Positions 14,473 through 20,084 of a stretch of DNA of 20,084 bases are shown here, in pieces. This DNA is from an uncultured Ruminococcus sp. (GTDB lineage: Bacteria; Bacillota; Clostridia; Oscillospirales; Acutalibacteraceae). The DNA lies in NCBI GenBank assembly GCA_902773065.1, contig CACYDD010000246.1, forward strand, positions 1 through 20,084, read 5' to 3'. Both the position numbers and the translations under genes were made by a program. The notes beneath the pieces are model-generated. The model was not told the origin of the DNA. It made no database searches and saw only the letters and a list, made by a program, of their open reading frames with translations. How positions within the stretch are numbered: the stretch's first letter is position 1; every line of letters starts with the position of its first letter.

Positions 14473-15576
14473 ATGAAAACAAAAAGAATTTTTGCCGCTG
14501 TTCTTGCGGCAGCAGTATCGGCAGCTATGCTGACAGCGTGCGGAAACAATGCAGACAGTGGAATTAATGCTGACAGTATCAGTCAGGCTTCGGAAATGGA
14601 CATGACGGACGATAACGACACGTCTGACAGTGAAAGCAGTTCTGCTGATGATGCGGAAGAGTCTGAGGACGATGATGAGGAAGAATCTGAAGATGAGGAA
14701 GAAAGCGAACTGTATGACGTTGGTCCGGATTATGTTCCTACAGACGAAAGCAATTTCCAGATCGTGGCAGACGGAGATAATCTGAGGATCACCAAATACA
14801 TCGGCAAAGAGAAAGATGTCAAGATTCCGAAAGAGATCGACGGCAGACCAGTCATTGTTGACTCGGAGGCTTTCGTGGACAATACTGTTATTAAAAGTGT
14901 TGTAATTCCGGCAACAGTGCCTGAGAGTACGAAAAATTTGAGTCATAAGATAAAGTTCGATAACTCAACACTGGAAAAAGTTACCACTTATACAAATATG
15001 GTTTCGTTTAGTAACTGTACAAAACTGAAAGAAGCTGAGCTACTCTATGATCCATATACAAAATCTAATTTTTCAGGCTATCAATTTGATGGTTGTACAT
15101 CACTTGAAAAGGTAAGCGGAAAAGTCGCTGATTTTAAAGGTGATAGTACTTTTGAGAATTGCCAATCGTTGACAACTCTTGATTTTGAACGTATCGAGGG
15201 ATGGATAGACTATGAAGCATTTAGTGGCTGCACCTCTTTGAAAGAAATCAATCTTGGCAACATTAAATATATATGTCAAAAAGCATTTTTTAACTGTACC
15301 TCTTTAACATCGGTAACTGTTGAGTCGTTCGCAGACGATGCCTACATAGAGCCCTACGCATTTGCCAACTGCCCGAAGCTTAAATCTTTTACAATCAACA
15401 GTGAAAATGTTCGTACGTCCGGATATTCTCTGGGGTATTATAATATCACCGAGGAGAATTATAGCAATCCGGACGAATATAAAAAAGTTGACGGCTTCAC
15501 GATCTATGCACCAAAATATTCCAAAGCACAGGAATATGCCAATGAAAACGGCTTTGCATTTGAAGCAATCAGCTGA
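14473..15576 (+). CDS. BspA-like LRR_5 surface lipoprotein with acidic linker
   Basis: 367 residues. Signal peptide MKTKRIFAAVLAAAVSAAML with lipobox LTAC (Cys23), so probably a membrane-anchored lipoprotein. Residues about 38-85 form a very acidic Asp/Glu/Ser tract, likely a flexible wall-spanning linker. The rest is a Treponema/BspA-type leucine-rich repeat domain: IPKEIDGRPV, SEAFVDNTVIKSVVIP, FDGCTSLEKV, FENCQSLTTLDF, FSGCTSLKEINL, FFNCTSLTSVTV, FANCPKLKSFTI. It ends in the cap motif GFTIYAP..SKAQEYANENGFAF. Shares this cap and the repeat style with the convergent sigma-LRR gene. Probable adhesion or sensing role; no enzymatic domain seen. Confidence 0.88.
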   Translation: MKTKRIFAAVLAAAVSAAMLTACGNNADSGINADSISQASEMDMTDDNDTSDSESSSADDAEESEDDDEEESEDEEESELYDVGPDYVPTDESNFQIVADGDNLRITKYIGKEKDVKIPKEIDGRPVIVDSEAFVDNTVIKSVVIPATVPESTKNLSHKIKFDNSTLEKVTTYTNMVSFSNCTKLKEAELLYDPYTKSNFSGYQFDGCTSLEKVSGKVADFKGDSTFENCQSLTTLDFERIEGWIDYEAFSGCTSLKEINLGNIKYICQKAFFNCTSLTSVTVESFADDAYIEPYAFANCPKLKSFTINSENVRTSGYSLGYYNITEENYSNPDEYKKVDGFTIYAPKYSKAQEYANENGFAFEAIS

Positions 15577-15702
15577 TTGTTCACTGATGTCTGTTTTTTG
15601 TTTTCGGCTTGATCAGTGTTGTACAGTATAAACTGTTTTTGGGAAGATACTGATATGGGCTCTATACAAACGGATTAGGTCAGTGCAGCACTGTTTATAA
15701 CA

Positions 15703-15743
15703 TAAAAGCACCCGTACACTTCATGTGTGCGGGTGCTGTTTTC
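15703..15743. terminator. Bidirectional terminator between the two LRR genes
   Basis: AGCACCCG(TACAC) / (GTGTG)CGGGTGCT stem (15707-15737) with GTTTT on the plus side and TTTTATG on the minus side. Serves both converging genes. Confidence 0.82.
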
Positions 15744-15746
15744 TGA

Positions 15747-18299
15747 TCAATCGTATACTTCTTCCTGTCCTTCTATGAATTCATATTCATCCCCATATTC
15801 CGTATATTCTTCTGACGCATTGAGATCAACGAATTCAAATCCGTTTTCGATCGCATATGTTTCTGCCGCAGAACCGGCTGTGCCTTCAATGACAAGACCT
15901 GTAAGCTTTTCATAAGTAAAGTTATTGCCGTCGGTATAAACCTTCTTATAGCCGATAGAGTAAGGGGCGATTTCTGTATCTGAATAAAATGTGATTTTTT
16001 CAAGATTGATACATTCTTCTGTTATGCTTGATAAGTTCTGAATATTTCCGCTCATCTGTATTTTCTTGACACATTCGGGGTGGCTGTTGCCGGGGAGGAA
16101 CTCGCCCTGACTGCCGTATTTCTCATAATTGATATAGATACAATTCTGTGCAAGAATAAGCTCGTCCGACCGGATACCGCCGGGGTAATACAAAAACTCT
16201 GTCTGATCTTTATTGTATACACCGGATTCCTCAACAGAAAAATACGGGTTATTCTCCGGGATATCGATGTTCCATAAATTCGGATATTCTTTGATCACAG
16301 CGGAAAGATCGGAGATATCTTCGGTCAGCTCAATATTCCCGATTTTATCCTTGTACGGGTAGTTCGCAAGCAGATTCCGGTATTTCTCCAATTCGCATTT
16401 CTTTGAATTCGGGAAATATACGATCCTGCCATTTTTACTGTATAGCACACCATCCTGCGCATAATAAGCAGGATTGTTTTCGGCAACTTCAATACACTTA
16501 AAATTCACGTGATCCGTAACATCAGCAAAAGCAGCGGCATCAATTTTTGTGATACTTGCCGGAATGGTGATCGTGCTAAACGGAGCGTAAGTGTCTTCAA
16601 ATTCATTACTGCGAATTTCTGTCATGCACTCCGGCAAACAAAGCTGATCATGTGATCCCTTGCCCAGCAGCTTGCCGATCGGATCCCGTATCACTACATC
16701 CGGATTTTCCGTTTCAATGATCACCTTTGAAAAAGTCCATCCGCCTTTATTTTCATCCTCTTTGGCATATTTGTTTGTTGCGGAAACAGGCTGCGGGAAG
16801 GTGATAGTATCGCCTGTCAGTATGATATGCAGCGTTGTATCGCTGATACCGGTATAATAAGCAAAATCAGACAAATTGTATCCCAGACCTTTTGGATTGT
16901 ATATGACTGTCAAATCGCTCAAAGCAATCCCACTGAAAGCTTCTTTGTCAACATAGAAACAATTCTCCGGCATTACAACTGTTTTCAGATTTTCACATTC
17001 ATAAAATGCCCGGCTGTCGATTTCCTGCAAAGTGCTGAAGTTTTTATTGAAATTCATTTCTGTAAGAGCAGTATAGCTGAACGCTTCCGTACCGATTCTT
17101 GTTACTTCATTTCCGCCGTTTACTGCTGTCAGCTTTTTCAGCAGATAGAAACTTCTTCCCGGTATTTCGGTCAGATGTTCCGGCAGAGTAACAGAAACAA
17201 TATCAGCTTTCACAGTAGTTTCTGTGTCATCGTATTCAGAGTATCGGTAATCGTCAAACAGATTTCGGCTGATCATCGTCACATTCACCTGTTTACCGTT
17301 ATACGGAACAGCTGACGGCAGGACAACATCACCGCCTGCACCGCTGTAAGACAGCAGCATTGCTTCATTGTTGGCATAAAATACCCTGACCTGATAATCT
17401 CCGTAGGTAATATCCTCGTATTGTGTATAATCCTTTGCCGTTGTCGTGTCAGTGACGGTTTGAGGTATCGTCTCTGTTTCCTTTTCGACCACTGTTTCAG
17501 GCACTTTTTCAGTGACTGTTTCTGTTTTTACGATTGTTTCGGGTGTAGAATCCGGTACGTTCTGATCAACGGGAACATATACAACGCTTGTTTCCGGATC
17601 GTTTTCCACTATCACCTGACTTTCCTGATAAACGACACTGGTATCTCCGTCTCTCATCTGATAGCGGTTGTTCTGTGGGGGAACATCTTCTGTTTCTGAC
17701 TGTTCTTCAACAGCCGCTGGAATGTCGGTCATAGCATCCTGATTTCTGATGGTCTCATGGTTTCCGTAATTCCCGATAACAAACGCACACACTGCAACGG
17801 CGATCGCCGAGGTGGCAATCGAAATTTTTGTGGTGATGGAGCTTGCCAGACTGTTGCTGACGGTATTGGCTGCACCCGATGAAACGGAGTTTCCGGATGT
17901 ATGGATAATGTTTTTCAGGTTATTGAAGATATCCGTAGTATGCAGCCGTATATTATGTTTATCTTCGTAAGACAGGATTCGTTTTTTCAATTCCTTCTTT
18001 GCATTCGACAGACGTGTTTTGACCGTATTCAAAGGAATATCCAGTTCTTGAGCGATCATTTTATATGGCTTAGATTCTCCGTAATACAAAGTAAGTATCT
18101 GTTCGTGAATTTCAGGCAATTCATTGATCAGCTCATTAATGATCCTGTCATTTTCCTTTTTTGTCAATTTTCTGATGAGGGAGCAGCCCGGTAAATTCAC
18201 CGGTATTGGTATTGACTTTTTCCTCGAATTCTTCAATTTCTTCCGAGTACAGCAGAAAATTGTTTTTGCTGGTCTTGTTATAGTATAAGATACATTCAT
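15747..18299 (-). CDS. Sigma region 4 - membrane helix - LRR_5 protein (downstream part of a frame-split gene)
   Basis: 850 codons are open. The first ~45 are the out-of-frame shadow of the sigma N-terminus; meaningful sequence begins at KKENDRIINELINE. Then: sigma region 4 with helix-turn-helix (YKMIAQELDIPLNTVKTRLSNAKKEL cut at residues ~79-104), a Ser/Asn-rich stretch, one membrane helix (about 159-177, ISIATSAIAVAVCAFVIG), a Thr/Val/Glu-rich spacer (180-290, with repeated ETV.EKVPETVVEKET-like runs), and a large BspA-like LRR_5 domain to the C-terminus, ending in the cap motif ETYAIENGFEFVDL and an acidic tail. Together with the upstream ORF it would be a membrane-tethered sigma factor with an external LRR sensor. 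Without the frame change no good start precedes region 4. Confidence 0.75.
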   Translation of the reverse strand: MNVSYTITRPAKTIFCCTRKKLKNSRKKSIPIPVNLPGCSLIRKLTKKENDRIINELINELPEIHEQILTLYYGESKPYKMIAQELDIPLNTVKTRLSNAKKELKKRILSYEDKHNIRLHTTDIFNNLKNIIHTSGNSVSSGAANTVSNSLASSITTKISIATSAIAVAVCAFVIGNYGNHETIRNQDAMTDIPAAVEEQSETEDVPPQNNRYQMRDGDTSVVYQESQVIVENDPETSVVYVPVDQNVPDSTPETIVKTETVTEKVPETVVEKETETIPQTVTDTTTAKDYTQYEDITYGDYQVRVFYANNEAMLLSYSGAGGDVVLPSAVPYNGKQVNVTMISRNLFDDYRYSEYDDTETTVKADIVSVTLPEHLTEIPGRSFYLLKKLTAVNGGNEVTRIGTEAFSYTALTEMNFNKNFSTLQEIDSRAFYECENLKTVVMPENCFYVDKEAFSGIALSDLTVIYNPKGLGYNLSDFAYYTGISDTTLHIILTGDTITFPQPVSATNKYAKEDENKGGWTFSKVIIETENPDVVIRDPIGKLLGKGSHDQLCLPECMTEIRSNEFEDTYAPFSTITIPASITKIDAAAFADVTDHVNFKCIEVAENNPAYYAQDGVLYSKNGRIVYFPNSKKCELEKYRNLLANYPYKDKIGNIELTEDISDLSAVIKEYPNLWNIDIPENNPYFSVEESGVYNKDQTEFLYYPGGIRSDELILAQNCIYINYEKYGSQGEFLPGNSHPECVKKIQMSGNIQNLSSITEECINLEKITFYSDTEIAPYSIGYKKVYTDGNNFTYEKLTGLVIEGTAGSAAETYAIENGFEFVDLNASEEYTEYGDEYEFIEGQEEVYD

Positions 18300-18534
18300 T
18301 TCTTGTGACAGTTTTTACCCATGCACAGAAAGCCAGCGGATTTCTGACTGTACCTATGTACATGAATATTTTTGCATAAATATTTTGCAGAATATCGTCT
18401 GTATCCTGCTGATTACGGAAACTGAACTCGCAGTTGATAACAGTCAGAATATCTTCCTTGCTTTCTTCAAATATTGTTTCAAAGGCTGTTTCGTCGCCAT
18501 TTTTCGCAGAGTGTATCATCTCTTCAGTAATCAT
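18148..18534 (-). CDS. ECF sigma factor region 2 (upstream part of the frame-split sigma-LRR gene)
   Basis: 128 residues. Contains ECF sigma region 2: IHSAKNGDETAFETIFE, QDTDDILQNIYAKIFMYI (core-binding helix) and NPLAFCAWVKTVTRNECILYY (-10 recognition side). It ends in IDKKGK-stop just where region 4 should start; region 4 continues in the +1 frame. Start MITEEMIHS has only a weak AGAGTGG site. As it stands the product lacks region 4 and should not recognise -35 elements. Either a frameshifted gene, a sequencing error in a homopolymer, or programmed slippage. Confidence 0.75.
   Translation of the reverse strand: MITEEMIHSAKNGDETAFETIFEESKEDILTVINCEFSFRNQQDTDDILQNIYAKIFMYIGTVRNPLAFCAWVKTVTRNECILYYNKTSKNNFLLYSEEIEEFEEKVNTNTGEFTGLLPHQKIDKKGK
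18157..18162 (-). other. Frame-change site (A6 run) within the sigma-LRR gene
   Basis: Coding strand GAC AAA AAA GGA AAA TGA. With one A fewer it reads GAC AAA AAG GAA AAT GAC and joins region 2 to region 4 without a gap (…QKIDKKENDRIINEL…). The join is therefore located with near-base precision. Confidence 0.75.
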
Positions 18535-18600
18535 CGTTTATCCACTCTTTCTTTTATCAGTTTGAGTTTATTATATAACATATTTTTACATTTTTCAACC

Positions 18601-18755
18601 GTCGGAGTGCCTCCGCTGTCAATTTCGCGCTCAAATTTATAAAGACCATTATTTTATTGCCGCGCCTCAAGTAATATGCCAATTATTATTTTACATCAAC
18701 GGCGGCACACCGGCGCGAATTCCCTGCACACGTGGTGCGCCTCCGCTGACAAATA
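18601..18755. repeat. GC-rich intergenic stretch bounded by direct copies of GCCTCCGCTGWCAA
   Basis: Copies at 18609-18622 and 18739-18752, both in the same direction, 130 bp apart, with locally raised GC (CGGCGGCACACCGGCGCG) inside otherwise AT-rich DNA. Might be a small dispersed element. The rest of 18535-18967 holds only the putative promoter of the next gene; I see no other gene in it. Confidence 0.4.
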
Positions 18756-18843
18756 CTTCTTGTATATTGAAATGGATTATGCTATATTTGGAAAATTTAT
18801 GAATAATTGTTTTTTCTGATAGATATTGATAAATAATTGGTAT

Positions 18844-18873
18844 TTGCCTGTTTACACAGACAGGAATTATAAT
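18844..18873 (+). promoter_or_regulatory. Candidate promoter of the flavin-reductase-like gene
   Basis: TTGCCT (18844-18849), 18-nt spacer, TATAAT (18868-18873). A short inverted repeat CCTGT/ACAGG (18847-18864) fills the spacer and could be an operator. Confidence 0.5.
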
Positions 18874-18967
18874 AAAAATGATTGGAAAAATTTCAATTTT
18901 CTGTTGCAATTCTCAGCTGAAAGTAGGATAATAGAATCATTAACTTTTCTTTATGGAGGTATTTTTT

Positions 18968-19525
18968 ATGAGCAGAAAAAATTTCGGAGTAAAGACATAT
19001 TTGTATCCGCAGCCTGTTCTTATTATCGGCACTTATGACGAAAACGACAAGGCAAATGCCATGAATGCAGCATGGGGCGGTATTGTAGGTTCCAATGAGA
19101 TTATTGTTGACCTCGGCAGTCACAAGACAACTGACAATATCCTCAAAACAAAGGCTTTTACCATCAGCATTGCGGATGTGAAGCATACTGTTGCAAGCGA
19201 TTATGTCGGTGTTGTTTCCGGCAACAAAGAGCCTGACAAGCTCAAAAAAGCAGGCTTTACCACAACAAAAAGCGAATTTGTCAATGCACCCGTGATCAAC
19301 GAACTTCCGCTTGTTCTGGAATGTGAGCTGAAAGAGGTCATAGGCGGCAATAAGTTTATCGGTGAGATCAAGAATGTCAGTGCAGATGAAAGTATTCTGA
19401 ATGACGAGGGCGAGATCGACCTTTCAAAGTTCAGACCAATCACTTACGATCCGGTACATCACGGCTATTACGCACTCGGTGAGAAAGTCGGAAACGCTTT
19501 CAAGGACGGTTTACAACTCAAATAA
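18968..19525 (+). CDS. Flavin reductase-like (FMN-binding split-barrel) protein
   Basis: 185-residue flavoredoxin-type protein. N-terminal strand YLYPQPVLIIGTYDENDKANAMNAAWGG cut here to key points: P-Q-PV-LI-GT, NAMNAAWGG and HKTTDNIL, the FMN phosphate/isoalloxazine contact regions; then EFVNAPVINELPLVLECEL and a C-terminal PVHHGYYALGEKVG, all typical of the flavin reductase-like domain. Binds FMN and probably passes electrons in the cytosol; partner unknown. Start MSRKNFG chosen for TGGAGG 8 nt upstream. Monocistronic with its own promoter and a following hairpin. Confidence 0.9.
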   Translation: MSRKNFGVKTYLYPQPVLIIGTYDENDKANAMNAAWGGIVGSNEIIVDLGSHKTTDNILKTKAFTISIADVKHTVASDYVGVVSGNKEPDKLKKAGFTTTKSEFVNAPVINELPLVLECELKEVIGGNKFIGEIKNVSADESILNDEGEIDLSKFRPITYDPVHHGYYALGEKVGNAFKDGLQLK

Positions 19526-19560
19526 TTTTTATAGTACATACAAAATCAGAAAAAGAATGG

Positions 19561-19593
19561 GGCTGTCGCAAAAGTATTAATTTTGCGGCAGCC
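19561..19593 (+). terminator. Hairpin after the flavin-reductase-like gene
   Basis: GGCTG-t-CGCAAAA / TTTTGCG-g-CAGCC with a 7-nt loop. No clear T-tract follows, but position 35 nt after the stop suggests termination or 3'-end protection. Confidence 0.6.
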
Positions 19594-19656
19594 GTAATCA
19601 TATTTGAAAAAGCACTATCAAATCAAAAAAACATTTGACAAAAGTGATTAAAAATA

Positions 19657-19802
19657 TCAGACCAATCTGCTGATGAATGTTCTTTTTTCTTCCATATTGT
19701 AGTTCCCTTTAAGATTATTACAAATTTTTGTCAGAAGTGCTTCAGTTCCTCAGTTTCAGATTCTGTCAGACCGCTTGCTGCCTGTTTGTCAGCATGAATG
19801 AA
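19657..19802 (-). pseudogene. Possible remnant of a MarR-type regulator C-terminus and following gene start
   Basis: Minus-strand translation gives HADKQAASGLTESETEELKHF and, one frame change later, LTKICNNLKGNYN, which reads like the C-terminal helix of a MarR regulator. It continues into ATG-EEKRTFISRLV-stop with AAAGGG upstream. No N-terminal part exists. The stretch is too short to be sure; the rest of 19526-19980 holds two hairpins and a promoter only. Confidence 0.3.
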
Positions 19803-19822
19803 AATAAATTGTGAAAAAACAA

Positions 19823-19861
19823 ACCGCACATCTTGGGTGTAATCCTTGTGCGGTATTGTTT
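19823..19861. terminator. Terminator-like hairpin in the 19526-19980 intergenic region
   Basis: ACCGCACA / TGTGCGGT with 16-nt loop; TTTGTTTTTT follows on the minus side and ATTGTTTT on the plus side. Insulates the right-edge gene. Confidence 0.7.
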
Positions 19862-19920
19862 TAGGTATACAATTACCATTATTTTTATCACCCTAATACA
19901 TTATTTTACATATATAACTC

Positions 19921-19949
19921 TTTACATTTGTATTTTTATGTATTATAAT
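19921..19949 (+). promoter_or_regulatory. Promoter of the right-edge gene
   Basis: TTTACA (19921-19926), 17-nt spacer, TATAAT (19944-19949), about 30 nt before the ATG. Confidence 0.75.
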
Positions 19950-19980
19950 AATATAAAATATATATCGTGGGGTGTTGCTG

Positions 19981-20084
19981 ATGGCAAGACGTAAAATCGA
20001 ACTGCCGGGCGAAAACAGCGAAAATATCATTGATATGAAAACAGGAAAATCGGGAGGTAATGGATCTCTTCCTGTGATATGCAG
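19981..20084 (+). CDS. Unrecognised protein, N-terminal fragment (cut by window edge)
   Basis: About 34 residues, starting MARRKIELPGENSENIID, after a GGGGTG ribosome-like site and a near-consensus promoter. Basic start, no signal peptide or membrane helix in the part seen. Too short to assign a family. Confidence 0.6.
   Translation, partial: MARRKIELPGENSENIIDMKTGKSGGNGSLPVIC

Noticed and set aside
14410..14946. 178-codon minus-strand frame over the LRR lipoprotein start
   Set aside because: Antisense of the acidic linker; low-complexity Arg/Val/Phe-rich shadow.
18691..18909. 72-codon minus-strand frame in the 18.6-18.9 kb gap
   Set aside because: No ribosome site; the end is just translated GC-rich repeat.

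Overview
The window looks like a chromosomal segment of a low-to-mid GC anaerobic Firmicute, most likely a gut or rumen Ruminococcus-type clostridium. The signs are near-consensus Gram-positive promoters and strong AGGAGG-type ribosome sites, BspA-like LRR surface proteins, a YtrA-type GntR/ABC operon and a clostridial-style NifH. The organism assignment is inference.

Region 1 (1-5378, minus strand) is a nitrogenase-like operon transcribed right to left in the order D-K-X-X-B-H. It encodes NifD-like and NifK-like subunits, two small NifX-family proteins, a short NifB-like radical SAM protein, and NifH, which runs off the left edge. NifH is canonical and the P-cluster cysteines of D and K are kept, as is the cofactor cysteine. 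The D subunit has lost the N2-reduction residues (alpha-Gln191, His195, Arg96, Arg359 and the His442 position) and carries four CxxC pairs in its first 83 residues. No nifE, nifN or nifI is visible. This suggests a nitrogenase-like reductase of unassigned substrate rather than a nitrogenase; methylthio-alkane reductase (MarBHDK) is the nearest concept known to me. A leader of about 350 nt with a hairpin and a 20-codon upstream ORF precedes it.

Region 2 (5379-7675) holds a MalY/PatB-type PLP C-S lyase (minus) and a divergently transcribed nitrilase-superfamily amidohydrolase (plus). Each has its own promoter. The C-S lyase lies directly upstream of the nitrogenase-like operon, separated by a terminator and a heptamer repeat.

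Region 3 (7790-11467, minus) is a compact autoregulated operon: GntR/YtrA-type repressor, ABC ATPase, two ABC-2 permeases and a CPBP intramembrane protease. It has a consensus promoter with a palindrome at the start point.

Region 4 (11680-18534) is a signalling and surface island. It contains an ECF sigma factor coupled by ATGA overlap to a single-pass membrane protein (probable anti-sigma). Divergent from it is a 12-codon leader ending Pro-Pro-stop, a zinc-ribbon membrane protein and an acidic LRR lipoprotein. Convergent to that is an unusual gene in which ECF sigma regions 2 and 4, a membrane segment and a large extracellular LRR domain form one reading path, interrupted by a +1 frame change at an A6 run.

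Region 5 (18535-20084) has a GC-rich repeat-like intergenic stretch, a flavin-reductase-fold protein, a possible MarR-family remnant in intergenic DNA, and the start of an unrecognised gene running off the right edge.
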